Below are positions 21,250 through 30,578 of a stretch of DNA of 64,000 nucleotides, piece by piece. Origin of the DNA: Methanoplanus sp. FWC-SCC4 (GTDB taxonomy: Archaea > Halobacteriota > Methanomicrobia > Methanomicrobiales > Methanomicrobiaceae); contig NZ_CP043875.1 of the NCBI RefSeq assembly GCF_032878975.1, positions 248,001 to 312,000 on the forward strand, read 5' to 3'. Numbering within the stretch: position 1 is the stretch's first letter; each line of letters starts with the position of its first letter. Under the pieces are notes generated by a model. The model was given only the letters and a program-made list of their open reading frames with translations, was not told the origin of the DNA and searched no databases. Both the position numbers and the translations under genes were made by a program.

Positions 21250-21840
21250 ATGAGTTTTACTGCAAAAAATACATACTACTTTGAAAAACCAGGACCTCTG
21301 AATACAGAGGATGCGGCCCGTTTTTCAGTTGAAAGGGCACAGGAGCTCGGCATCAGTAAAATCGTTGTTGCAAGTTCAAAGGGACAGACAGCACGTGTTT
21401 TTTATGAGGCAGTAAAGGATACGGAAATTGATCTTGTTGTTGTGACACATGTTGTCGGATTCAGGGAACCAGGAGTCTGGGAATTCCCGTCTGAAATTGC
21501 AGAAGAGCTTGAATCAAAGGGTGTCTCCATAATCAAGGGAACTCACACACTCTCAGGAATGGAGAGAGCAATGTCAGGCAATCCCAAACTTGGCGGCTCT
21601 TCAAGAACAGAGGCCGTTGCCGAGGCTCTCAGGAAGACGGTTGCAGTCGGACTTAAAGTTGCCGTTGAATGCACTCTTATTGCCGCAGATCAGGGGGCAA
21701 TTCCTGTAAATGATGAAATAATTGCAGTCGGAGGGACCGCAACCGGTGCTGATACCGTCTGTGTCATAAAACCTTCACATACCTCGAAGTACTTTGATCT
21801 TCAGGTGCGTGAAATTGTGGCAATGCCAAGGAACCGGTAA
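21250..21840 (+). CDS. Stand-alone pyruvate kinase alpha/beta (C-terminal) domain protein
   Basis: The 196 residues match only the C-terminal domain of pyruvate kinase (PK_C). Evidence is the N-terminal NTEDAARFSVERAQELGIS, then IVVASSKGQTARVFYEA and TLSGMERAMSGNPKLGG. The catalytic barrel is absent, so it is not a pyruvate kinase; the family is common in archaea and uncharacterised, perhaps binding a phospho-ligand. It is divergent from ychF and lies 2 nt before the next gene. Confidence 0.8.
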   Translation: MSFTAKNTYYFEKPGPLNTEDAARFSVERAQELGISKIVVASSKGQTARVFYEAVKDTEIDLVVVTHVVGFREPGVWEFPSEIAEELESKGVSIIKGTHTLSGMERAMSGNPKLGGSSRTEAVAEALRKTVAVGLKVAVECTLIAADQGAIPVNDEIIAVGGTATGADTVCVIKPSHTSKYFDLQVREIVAMPRNR

Positions 21841-21842
21841 AT

Positions 21843-22703
21843 ATGGCATTTCAGTCACTTTCCGAATCATTTAAGATTCTTCGTCATCCTGTGATCTGGA
21901 TCGCCGGGTTACTGTGCGGTCTTGTTGCCGGGATACAGATATATTTCGGGCTTTCCGGGGGTGCGGCGGCGTTTTATGCGGAGAGGATTTCAATATTCTG
22001 GATGATTGTATATCCTTTCTTTATTGCGGCAACCTATGGTGCGATAAAGTCTGATGATTACTCTCTTAAAGGGTACTTTAGCTCAGGCTATGCAGGTTAT
22101 TTCCGTGTATTGCTGCCGACTGTGTTAATAATGACTTTTGTGATGATTGTCGCATTTGTGATGGCAACGCCTGCTGCTATATCCGGAGTTTTAGATCCGC
22201 TGATGGTTGCATTTTCATTGTTCTTTGTGATTCTGCCACTGTTTTTCTTTGCATTCTTTTACGACACAGCTGCGGTATTTGACGATCTGAAAGTTTTTGA
22301 GTGTATTAAAAAGAGCTTTGTCGGTACATTTGCAAAGCCCTTTTTGGTTTTACAGTTCTTTTTTGTCCTTATTTTGATATTCCTTGTAATAGGTGCAGGT
22401 TTTATGATGATATGGACAGGTATTCTGGCTGACCAGTTTGAGCCTCTGCTTTTGATGTCACAGGACGAGCTCAACCAGATGGCGGAAAATCCTGAGTCCC
22501 TTGTTGCACTTCTCGGAGATTATGGATTAAAGATGACTGCCCTTATGTATTTCCTCGGAGTATTTGTTTTCATTACAATTCTGCTCCCGTATAAAGCAGT
22601 GTTTTACAAAAACCACATCTCGGAAGCAAAGATTGAACTCAATATTCCGGAAACAGAACAGGGTGAATATGACGAAAAGGGAAGATGGTACAAGTATTCC
22701 TGA
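21843..22703 (+). CDS. Integral membrane protein, unknown function
   Basis: The 286-residue protein has about six hydrophobic segments (for example VIWIAGLLCGLVAGIQIYF, ILIFLVIGAGFMMIWTG). A charged, hydrophilic tail follows (EYDEKGRWYKYS). It looks like archaeal membrane proteins of the DUF7847 or glycerophosphodiesterase membrane-domain type, but no motif decides this. It follows the PK_C-like gene by 2 nt, so the two are probably co-transcribed. Confidence 0.7.
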   Translation: MAFQSLSESFKILRHPVIWIAGLLCGLVAGIQIYFGLSGGAAAFYAERISIFWMIVYPFFIAATYGAIKSDDYSLKGYFSSGYAGYFRVLLPTVLIMTFVMIVAFVMATPAAISGVLDPLMVAFSLFFVILPLFFFAFFYDTAAVFDDLKVFECIKKSFVGTFAKPFLVLQFFFVLILIFLVIGAGFMMIWTGILADQFEPLLLMSQDELNQMAENPESLVALLGDYGLKMTALMYFLGVFVFITILLPYKAVFYKNHISEAKIELNIPETEQGEYDEKGRWYKYS

Positions 22704-22801
22704 GTATATCATATAATAACAATCTTTTTTTAACAAAATAATCAGGGTTTAAATCTGATTTCCAAATTGTCATATCTGATTTTTTGTGCCCGTTTAAGTG
22801 C

Positions 22802-23995
22802 CTAAAACAGATAAAAAAGCATTGCGAAGATTCCGCCGCCAAGAGTGCAGAAAAAGTTTGTTCCGGCGTTTTTTAGTGTCCCGTTTCTTTCCAGGGTTGC
22901 GCCTACAAGACTGTCAATGTTTGTTCCGACAAATCCTGCAAGTGTACCGATAATAACCATGTCGGGTGGGATGACTCCCATTGCAAAGGCTGCAAGGCAT
23001 AAAACAAATGCAGCTGCTGTTGCTGCCGCTTCTCCGAATATTGTTATGCCCCCGTCTGTTCCTTTTGGGACTTTTTCAAATGTGGTTATGAGGTACGGTG
23101 TTTTTCCAAGCATCCCGAGTTCGCTTGCGGTTGTATCAGCCGTTGCCGCGGCAATACTTCCGAGGAAAAGTGCAACAAATGCAGGGTGCTGGTATATGCC
23201 AAAAAGTACGGCGGCACAGAGTGACACAAGTCCGTTTGCAAAGACATTCATAAAGCCGCGTGCCCCGCCCCTTGACTCTGCAAGCCCTTCTGCCTTTTTC
23301 TTTTCATATTTGTATTTTGTAAATGCCGTGCCCATTACAAAGAAAGTCAGCATTACAAAGAACCATGTGATGTCTGAGAAAACAATTATCAAAATGCCCA
23401 TAAGTGCGCCTGAAAATAGGCCGGACAGGTCTGCCGCTTTCATTTTATATGAGAGATATCCGAAAGTGAACGATATGATTATTGCAAGAAGTATGAGGTC
23501 AAGGGTTGCGGAATAACTGATGTCCTCAAAGAGGAACATCGTCATTGCAGCGCCTATGCACTCAATCATAAGTGCATCCTCCCTGTTTTTCAAAACGGAT
23601 TTTAAGAGAGCCGCAACAATGATTCCTGTAAGCGGGATCAGGATGTTTTGGTAATTGAGATATCCCATCACCGCAACTGATGATACGGATGCAACGAAGA
23701 GATATGCGAGGTAATTGTATTTTTCAGAGCTGCATATTCTAAAAGCCGCCTCGCCCATCATAACAATTGCAATTGTGGCCAGGAAAACCATCAGAGAGAC
23801 CATCTCTGCACCGTATAACACGGCAACCACACTGATGCCGATTGCGGGATAATGTGTTTTTTTGATAAAATAGAATACGGCGCTTGTCAGAATTGCAATT
23901 AGGGCCAGAATCCACGGTGGCTGTATAAAAGGCGCGATTGCTATTGCCACAAGTGACAAAAGAATTACAATCCACATATCCGGGCGCCTAATCAT
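22802..23995 (-). CDS. DUF92/TIGR00297 family membrane protein
   Basis: Multiple membrane helices fill the N-terminal half. The C-terminal half carries the DUF92 signature: GSIAAATADTTASELGMLGK, TTFEKVPKGTDGGITIFGE, GTLAGFVGTNIDSLVGATLE. Eukaryotic and cyanobacterial relatives (VTE6) are isoprenyl phosphate kinases, so a lipid-phosphate role is possible. I prefer ATG 23995: a TATA-like ATTATTATAAG near 24025 would start the message next to it. An upstream ATG at 24055 would add 20 residues. Confidence 0.8.
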   Translation of the reverse strand: MIRRPDMWIVILLSLVAIAIAPFIQPPWILALIAILTSAVFYFIKKTHYPAIGISVVAVLYGAEMVSLMVFLATIAIVMMGEAAFRICSSEKYNYLAYLFVASVSSVAVMGYLNYQNILIPLTGIIVAALLKSVLKNREDALMIECIGAAMTMFLFEDISYSATLDLILLAIIISFTFGYLSYKMKAADLSGLFSGALMGILIIVFSDITWFFVMLTFFVMGTAFTKYKYEKKKAEGLAESRGGARGFMNVFANGLVSLCAAVLFGIYQHPAFVALFLGSIAAATADTTASELGMLGKTPYLITTFEKVPKGTDGGITIFGEAAATAAAFVLCLAAFAMGVIPPDMVIIGTLAGFVGTNIDSLVGATLERNGTLKNAGTNFFCTLGGGIFAMLFYLF

Positions 23996-24168
23996 ACTAT
24001 CAGTTAGTTTATGTTTCTCACTTATAATAATCTGAATGTGCCGGTTTGGTTCCAATGCAGGTTCTTTTAAGAAAAATTGGCATATCGGGTATCAGTTTTT
24101 CAATAATTTTGGGCGGAAGTGCTTTTCGATCAAGTATATGTTTTACTAATAACAAATTTCTAAGGAAT

Positions 24169-26766
24169 ATGTCTTCACCAAAGGAAATACCTAAAAATTA
24201 TGATCCGATTGAGGTTGAAGAGCGGTGGATGAATACGTGGAAGAAGGAGTCTTATTATTTTGACAGAAACTCCAAAAAGCCACAGTTTATAATTGACACG
24301 CCTCCTCCATACCCGACCGGAAACTTCCACATCGGAAATGCGTTTAACTGGTGCTATATTGATTTTATCGCACGCTACAAGAGAATGTGCGGTTATAATG
24401 TAATGTTCCCGCAGGGCTGGGACTGTCATGGTCTCCCGACTGAAGTGAAGGTTGAGGAGATCAACGGCATCACCAAAAACGATGTTCCAAGGGATGAATT
24501 CCGCAGAATGTGCCGCGAGCTTACCCATCAGAATATTGAGAAGATGAGAAAGACGATGTGGCGCTGTGGTTTTTCAAACGACTGGAGCAACGAATACATC
24601 ACGATGATGCCGGAGTATTATAAGAAAACCCAGCTTTCCTTCCTCAGAATGTACAATAAGGGTGATATATACCAGAGCGAACACCCGGTAAACTTCTGTA
24701 CACGCTGCGAGACGGCTATTGCATTTGCAGAGGTGTCATATGAGGACAGGACGACAAAGCTGAACTTCTTTGATTTTGACGGTGTTGAGATTGCAACCTC
24801 ACGTCCCGAACTTCTTGCGGCATGTGTTGCTGTTGCAGTTCACCCTGATGATGAACGGTACAGGGATCTCTGCGGCAAAACACTCAAAGTGCCTCTTTTC
24901 GGTCATGATGTGAAGGTAATCTCTGATGGTGCGGTTGACCCTTCATTTGGAAGCGGAGCTGTAATGATCTGTACCTTTGGTGACAAGCAGGATGTACACT
25001 GGTGGAAGACACATAAACTTGACTTGAGGAAGGCAATTGATCTTTCAGGAAATATGACCTCCGTTGCAGGCAAATATGCTGGAATGAACTCCATGGAGTG
25101 CAGGGAAGCAATTCTGGCCGACATGGAAGCAGAGGGAATTTTAAGGAATCAGGTTCCGCTTGAACAGCGTGTCGGAACATGCTGGAGATGCAAGACACCT
25201 ATTGAAATCCTCTCTGAACGCCAGTGGTTTGTCAAAGTGCACAATGACGAAATTTTAGAGGCTGCAAACAAGATTAACTGGACTCCGGAACACATGAAGA
25301 GCCGCCTTGAGAACTGGGCATCACAGATGGAGTGGGACTGGTGTATCTCAAGACAGAGAATTTTCGCAACTCCAATTCCTGTCTGGTTCTGTAAGGACTG
25401 CGGCGAGGTTATTCTGCCCGAAGAAGAGGATCTTCCGATAGACCCGACAGTTGACAAACCAAAGAAACCCTGCCCAAAGTGCGGTTCAACTGAATTCATC
25501 GGTGAGAAGGATGTTCTTGACACATGGATGGATTCGTCAATTTCAGTTCTGAATATCACAGGCTGGGACGGAACAAAGACACCGGATCTTTTCCCTGCAC
25601 AGATTCGCCCGCAGGGTCATGATATTATCAGGACATGGGCGTTTTACACAATTCTTCGTGCCGGAGCAATAACAGACGGCGGACATCCGTGGGATGAGAT
25701 TCTTGTAAACGGTATGGTTCTTGGTGATGACGGATTTAAGATGTCAAAGAGCCGTGGAAACATCATCTCACCTGAAGAGGTCTTAAAAGAGCACGGTGCC
25801 GATTCATTCAGGCAGTGGAGTGCGGGCGGTGCCGCAACCGGTCAGGATATTGTCTTTAACTGGAATGATGTGATTGCAGCATCACGTTTCCAGACAAAGA
25901 TGTGGAATATCTGCCGCTTTGTTATAATGCAGCTTGAGAAGGGAGAGCCTGAGGATGCAGGACCCTCTGTTCTTGCAGACCGCTGGCTGATGCACAAGCT
26001 TTCACTTACAACAAAGGAGGTGACGGAGGCGATGGAGACATACCAGTTTGACCGTGCTATCCGTGCAATCCGTGAGTTTGCAAGGGAAGTCTTTGCAGAT
26101 AACTACATTGAGCTTGTAAAGGGACGTCTTTATGGTGACGGTACCGGAAGAGGCAGCGCTCTTTATGCCCTCAGGACATCAATTGACGCGCTCTGCCGTA
26201 TGCTTGCCCCGATTACGCCTTATTTCGCGGAAGAGTGCTACAGCATTCTGACCGGAAAGAGTGTTCACGAACAGAGCTGGGTTGACTTTGAATTTTCCGA
26301 TGAGGATGCTCTTGTTCAGGGAGATCTTCTCTCAAAGGTTGTATCTGAAGTCAGACGCTACAAGCATGATGAGAAAATGGCTCTTAATGCGCCTCTTGGT
26401 CATGTTGTTGTGTACACTCCGTATGAGATCGATGACTGCGGTGACGCTTCTGCAACTCTTAGTGCGAATGTTGAGTGGAAGTGCGAAAAGCCCGATCTTC
26501 AGAAGGTTGTATCTGATGTCAGGTTTAATTTCGGACTTATCGGACCAAAATTCAGGAAGCAGGCAAATGCATATATGAATGCAGTAAGGGCCCTTTCTGA
26601 TGAAGAGAAGGTAAACCCTCCAAAGACTGTTGTTGTCGAAGGTGCCGAGACAGAGGTTTTGGAGAATTCATTTGAGCCTGTATATGCGTTCAGGGTTGCA
26701 GGCGAGGATGTCGATGTTCTTCAGGTATCAGAAGACGTTATCATCACAGTTGAGAAGAAAGAATAA
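24169..26766 (+). CDS. valS: Valyl-tRNA synthetase
   Basis: ValS charges tRNA-Val. The class I HIGH motif is [14 protein letters not shown] and the KMSKS motif is FKMSKSRGN. Zinc-knuckle pairs ([30 protein letters not shown]) and [11 protein letters not shown] follow the ValS pattern. The length from ATG 24169 is 865 residues, normal for archaea, and TAAGGA precedes it. A longer frame from 24046 overlaps the divergent DUF92 promoter and carries no conserved sequence, so I reject it. Confidence 0.95.
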   Translation: MSSPKEIPKNYDPIEVEERWMNTWKKESYYFDRNSKKPQFIIDTPPPYPTGNFHIGNAFNWCYIDFIARYKRMCGYNVMFPQGWDCHGLPTEVKVEEINGITKNDVPRDEFRRMCRELTHQNIEKMRKTMWRCGFSNDWSNEYITMMPEYYKKTQLSFLRMYNKGDIYQSEHPVNFCTRCETAIAFAEVSYEDRTTKLNFFDFDGVEIATSRPELLAACVAVAVHPDDERYRDLCGKTLKVPLFGHDVKVISDGAVDPSFGSGAVMICTFGDKQDVHWWKTHKLDLRKAIDLSGNMTSVAGKYAGMNSMECREAILADMEAEGILRNQVPLEQRVGTCWRCKTPIEILSERQWFVKVHNDEILEAANKINWTPEHMKSRLENWASQMEWDWCISRQRIFATPIPVWFCKDCGEVILPEEEDLPIDPTVDKPKKPCPKCGSTEFIGEKDVLDTWMDSSISVLNITGWDGTKTPDLFPAQIRPQGHDIIRTWAFYTILRAGAITDGGHPWDEILVNGMVLGDDGFKMSKSRGNIISPEEVLKEHGADSFRQWSAGGAATGQDIVFNWNDVIAASRFQTKMWNICRFVIMQLEKGEPEDAGPSVLADRWLMHKLSLTTKEVTEAMETYQFDRAIRAIREFAREVFADNYIELVKGRLYGDGTGRGSALYALRTSIDALCRMLAPITPYFAEECYSILTGKSVHEQSWVDFEFSDEDALVQGDLLSKVVSEVRRYKHDEKMALNAPLGHVVVYTPYEIDDCGDASATLSANVEWKCEKPDLQKVVSDVRFNFGLIGPKFRKQANAYMNAVRALSDEEKVNPPKTVVVEGAETEVLENSFEPVYAFRVAGEDVDVLQVSEDVIITVEKKE

Positions 26767-26767
26767 A

Positions 26768-26782
26768 TTTTTTTTATTTTTT
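26768..26782 (+). terminator. T-run terminator after valS
   Basis: Directly after the valS stop comes T8-A-T6. Archaeal RNA polymerase terminates on such U-rich runs without a hairpin. Confidence 0.6.
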
Positions 26783-26985
26783 AGTTTCATTCAGATGGCA
26801 GACTCCATGCGTTTTTTGAGTTCTGAAGATTTTGTTATTTTTAATTATTAATAACGGATTTTATTGCGCTTAATATAATTAAAGTTGAAATCTGGCCCGT
26901 TTGCACTTGCATAAGATAAAAGACTGAATAGATCAGCTTTTCGTTTATTTGAATCTCTTACAGGCTGGCAAAACGATATAGTGGT

Positions 26986-26994
26986 ATTTATAAG
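26986..26994 (+). promoter_or_regulatory. TATA box for the lysine-rich small protein gene
   Basis: ATTTATAAG with AAACGATATAG upstream. A start about 25-30 nt downstream would give a leader of roughly 25 nt ending in the GAGG ribosome site (27030-27033), 7 nt before the ATG. Confidence 0.65.
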
Positions 26995-27040
26995 AAGGAA
27001 AATGAAATGTAACCTGTTAAAAGCGTAATGAGGCAAATTT

Positions 27041-27181
27041 ATGTCGGCAGCGAGTAAAAAACAATTGGGAAAACTGAACAAAGTTAAGAAAGCCAAGGCA
27101 GAAGAGCTCGCGAAACAGGTGGCTGAGGGCAGCCAGGCTGCCAAGAAGAAGCTCAAGAAGCTCCAGAAAAAGATTAAGTGA
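27041..27181 (+). CDS. 46-residue lysine-rich small protein
   Basis: The frame ATG 27041 to TGA 27179-27181 encodes 46 residues, about 35% Lys. It starts MSAASKKQLGKLNKVKK and ends KKLKKLQKKIK, with a central AEELAKQVAEG helix. A TATA box, a GAGG ribosome site at 7 nt and a T-run terminator behind it make a complete transcription unit. The heptad-like Leu/Lys spacing suggests an amphipathic basic helix that could bind nucleic acid or ribosomes. I do not recognise a named family, so the function is open. Its size keeps it below many gene-finder limits. Confidence 0.8.
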   Translation: MSAASKKQLGKLNKVKKAKAEELAKQVAEGSQAAKKKLKKLQKKIK

Positions 27182-27199
27182 GCCGACTGGAATTTTCAA

Positions 27200-27217
27200 T
27201 TTTTTTATTTTTATTTT
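27200..27217 (+). terminator. T-run terminator after the small lysine-rich gene
   Basis: T7 followed by A and further T tracts within 20 nt of the stop; a typical archaeal intrinsic terminator. Confidence 0.55.
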
Positions 27218-27428
27218 AAGGGATAATCAAGGATTAGTGGCGCTCCCGGTCACCGGCACATTGCCCTGCATCAGAGTTGTGTGATATCGTCATTTCAATG
27301 TCGTTAATGCCCGTAAATCCAAAAAAATTCAAAACTATTGGTGTCACTTATGGCGGAATTTTTTTCAGAATGACTGTTCATAAAAGGAATAAAATATATT
27401 TTTTTAAGCGTTTTTGTGGAAATTTCTT
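27218..27428. other. Intergenic space between convergent genes with a GC-rich patch
   Basis: No frame with a start and ribosome site is visible. From about 27235 to 27300 the DNA is clearly GC-richer than its surroundings and contains the near-palindrome CCGGTCACCGG (27250s). A TATA-like TTTTATTTTAAGG lies upstream at about 27209-27221. A small structured RNA is possible but unproven. Confidence 0.3.
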
Positions 27429-30400
27429 TTAATATGATTCATATACACCGGCACCTTCACCGGAATATGAATCAAATACATGCTGATATATTATGTCGCA
27501 TTTTTCCTGGTATATTTCAGGAGTGTAAGCCCTTGGCAGTTGATCAAGGATTTCGTCTATACAGACCCTGACTTCTGCCCGTGACTGCTGACGTTTTCGC
27601 CAGTCCAGAACAAGCTTGTTCTGCTTCATTGTCATAAGCAGGTCTTTTGCAACTTTTTTAACCTCTGCTTCTTCCTTTTTTGAGAGTTTCATCTCCGGTT
27701 TAATCAGAAGGTCAAAGATTATCAGCTCCTCTTCGGTTAGGTTTTCCTTTATGCTGCGCTGGTCTTCCTCGTTTAATTCATCAGTAAAACTGCATAAATC
27801 CTCAAAGAACTCCTCAACATTTTTACTGCCGTTATTGTAGGCATCAATCATCTCATTAAGTTTTCTTAGAAAATCCATTCTTGTCCGGTTCACCCGGATC
27901 ATCTTTCTTGTCTTTAGCTCAAGGATATTTTTTAGGATTTCTGCTTCGGTACGCTTCTGCTGAGTCATTTTAAACCGTTTGCGTAAATCATCAACATTGA
28001 GCTGTGCGATATAAACCGGCTTTCCTTCTTTTATTTCATATCCTTTTGCTGCTGTTGATTTATCGAGAAGTTTTTCGACCTTATCCATGACTTTTGATAT
28101 GTCTGCGACAGGTTTGTACGAGTTTATCTTTTCGGCAAGAATCAAAAAGAAGGTGCAGGCGGGCTGAAGTTCAACAACTGCGGGGTCAGGCTTTATTGCC
28201 TTAAAAAGCCGGGATACTATGGCGGCGTGGGCGAGATACTGACTTTTTGACTCGTCATTTACAAGGATTTTATCGGCGCTTTCATCCAGTGTTTTTATAA
28301 GTTTAAATTCGTTATTTTTGATCGCCGAATCAACGTCGATACCAAGTTTTTCACAGAAAACGCGGGTTTTAGAGATTGCCTCCCTTAGTTTTTCGACAAG
28401 AATTGTTTTGTCACCGATTGGAAGTTTTTTGCCGTCATCCCTGCCGGGTGCATAGATGGCAAGCGCCTTTTGCAGGTTTCGGAAGATTCCTATGTAGTCA
28501 ACAATCAGCCCGTTTTCCTTATCCGGAAAGACACGGTTTGCCCTTGCGATGGTCTGCATTAAGGTGTGATTTCGCATCGGTTTGTCAAGATAGATGGTTG
28601 AGCATGAAGGAACATCGAATCCTGTCATCCACATTGCGCAGACGAAAACTATGGAAAAGGGGTCTTTAGGATCCTTGAACTTCTTATCGAGATCCTCATT
28701 CACCATTCTTTTACGGTGTGGGATTATGTCGATGCCTTTCTTTTGCATATCCGGAATTTCGTTCTGCGACTGCGAGACAACGACTGCCATGTCAATTCCC
28801 TCCATGTATGCGATGGTTTCTTTAAGGCCGTTCAGCTCTTCTCCTCTTGCGGTTTTGGATTTTACTTTTAGTTTTCTAAGATAGAGATCCCAGTATTTTC
28901 TGACCTTTTCGTGCATTATGACCGCGGTTGCCTTGTCAATTGAGATGACCATTGCCTTTCCCCGGATGCCGCGGCCCATAAAGTGATCAACCAGATCTTC
29001 GGCGACCTTCTCAAGCCGGTCGTCTCTTGTTATGAGATGATACTCTCTTGCAAACTCCCGCTCGAGTTTCTTTTCACTCTCTTCGTCAAGGTTGGTCTCG
29101 TCGATGATTGCGGCCATCTGCTCATTGAGATCAGGATTTATCAACTGAAGTTCGGGCCGGCGGTTTTCGTAGTAGAGGGGGACTGTTGCGCCGTCTTCGA
29201 TTGACTGTTTGAAGTCGTATATGCTTACGTAGTCGCCGAAGACTTCTTTTGTCTTTTCTTCGCCGACTAAAAGCGGTGTTCCTGTAAAACCGATGAAAGC
29301 GGCGTTTGGGATAGCGTTTCGCATGTTAATTGCGAATGTGTCATACTGGGAGCGGTGCGCCTCGTCGGTTATCACGATTATATCATCGCGGTCTGAGATC
29401 TTCTGGTAGACTGCGCCTTTTTCTGTCCGGAATTTTTGAATTAGGGTGAACACATAGCGGTGGTCTTCCGAGAGTAGCTGTCTTAAATTTTCACCGCTTG
29501 ATGCCTGCGCCTCTTTTTCCGTTATTGCGCCGGAGTTCACAAAATTTTTGTATATCTGGTCGTCAAGTTCCTGGCGGTCGGTGACAACCAGAAACGTCCA
29601 GTTGCCGGGAACTGTCCGCAAAATCTTCTGTGTAAAGAAGATCATCGAGATGCTTTTTCCAGACCCTTGCGTGTGCCAGAATACACCGAGTCTCCCTTTA
29701 TTCTCTCTTGCCTGCCTGAGTGATTTGATGGCGTTGTTGACTCCTAAATACTGGTGGTTTTTGGCAACGATTTTTATTATTCCGCCACGGATATCTGTAA
29801 AAAGCGTGAAGTTTTCGATTATGTCAAGGAGTCTGTCACGTTCACAGGTTCCGCGAATGATGGTATCAAGTGAGATAACGCCTGCCTCCCCTTCGGAGTT
29901 TATTCGTTTCCAGTCGGAGAAGTATTCCCACGATGAGGTTATGCTCCCTATTCTGCTCTCGCTGCCGTTTGAGAGTATTAAAAGAGCGTTGTACCAGAAG
30001 AGTTGCGGGATGGCTGTTTTATAGTCGGTTAAGTTGTCGTCGAATGCGGATTTTAAATTCCTGTGGCTTGCCTTTAGTTCTATAAAGACAAGCGGGATAC
30101 CGTTTACAAATCCCAAAAGGTCGGTTCGCCGTTTGTAGAGTTCGCCTGTGATCCAGAGCTGTGATGCGAGGAAGAAGTCGTTGTTGTCCGGATTTCTCCA
30201 GTCGATCACCTTTACGTTTTCAGTCTCATATCCGCCGGCATCGTTGCGGAATCTGACCCTGACTCCGTTTTTCAGGAGTTCATAGACTTCCCTGTTAGCC
30301 GCAACAGGACTCATTTTGCTCCTGTCACGTACAAGCTCTTCCACGGCAATATCAAGTGCCTCTGCGGGCAGCGTGGGGTTTAACCTTTCAAGAGCAGGGA

Positions 30401-30572
30401 TGAGTCTTTTTATTAGAATGACCTCTGAAGTTGTTTCCCTTCCACAACTTCCGCCTCCGGTTTTAAAAGTCTCGTCAAAGCAGTTTTGTGTCTGCCAGCC
30501 GAGCTCTTCAAATAGTCTTATTGCCGGCTGTTCGACGAGTGTGTCTTCGGAGTATGCGGAGTTTGCAGACAT
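27429..30572 (-). CDS. hsdR: Type I restriction enzyme, HsdR subunit
   Basis: HsdR is the ATP-driven translocase and nuclease of the type I complex. The N-terminal nuclease core reads Asp151 ... FIELKAS, with Glu165 and Lys167 (D-x13-ExK). The helicase part has HTQGSGKSIS (Walker A-like), ITDEAHRSQY (DEAH), GFTGTPL, and late motifs such as MWMTGFDVPS and QTIARANRVF. At 1047 residues with a helical C-terminal region, it is intact. It begins 6 nt after the DUF262 gene and so probably depends on that gene's promoter. Confidence 0.95.
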   Translation of the reverse strand: MSANSAYSEDTLVEQPAIRLFEELGWQTQNCFDETFKTGGGSCGRETTSEVILIKRLIPALERLNPTLPAEALDIAVEELVRDRSKMSPVAANREVYELLKNGVRVRFRNDAGGYETENVKVIDWRNPDNNDFFLASQLWITGELYKRRTDLLGFVNGIPLVFIELKASHRNLKSAFDDNLTDYKTAIPQLFWYNALLILSNGSESRIGSITSSWEYFSDWKRINSEGEAGVISLDTIIRGTCERDRLLDIIENFTLFTDIRGGIIKIVAKNHQYLGVNNAIKSLRQARENKGRLGVFWHTQGSGKSISMIFFTQKILRTVPGNWTFLVVTDRQELDDQIYKNFVNSGAITEKEAQASSGENLRQLLSEDHRYVFTLIQKFRTEKGAVYQKISDRDDIIVITDEAHRSQYDTFAINMRNAIPNAAFIGFTGTPLLVGEEKTKEVFGDYVSIYDFKQSIEDGATVPLYYENRRPELQLINPDLNEQMAAIIDETNLDEESEKKLEREFAREYHLITRDDRLEKVAEDLVDHFMGRGIRGKAMVISIDKATAVIMHEKVRKYWDLYLRKLKVKSKTARGEELNGLKETIAYMEGIDMAVVVSQSQNEIPDMQKKGIDIIPHRKRMVNEDLDKKFKDPKDPFSIVFVCAMWMTGFDVPSCSTIYLDKPMRNHTLMQTIARANRVFPDKENGLIVDYIGIFRNLQKALAIYAPGRDDGKKLPIGDKTILVEKLREAISKTRVFCEKLGIDVDSAIKNNEFKLIKTLDESADKILVNDESKSQYLAHAAIVSRLFKAIKPDPAVVELQPACTFFLILAEKINSYKPVADISKVMDKVEKLLDKSTAAKGYEIKEGKPVYIAQLNVDDLRKRFKMTQQKRTEAEILKNILELKTRKMIRVNRTRMDFLRKLNEMIDAYNNGSKNVEEFFEDLCSFTDELNEEDQRSIKENLTEEELIIFDLLIKPEMKLSKKEEAEVKKVAKDLLMTMKQNKLVLDWRKRQQSRAEVRVCIDEILDQLPRAYTPEIYQEKCDIIYQHVFDSYSGEGAGVYESY

Positions 30573-30578
30573 TTTAGA

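Noticed and set aside
24046-24168. N-terminal extension of valS by 41 residues
   Set aside because: It has no ribosome site, overlaps the divergent DUF92 promoter region and is not part of any ValS; ATG 24169 has TAAGGA upstream.
27235-27300. tRNA in the GC-rich patch
   Set aside because: No acceptor, anticodon or T-arm pairing can be drawn.
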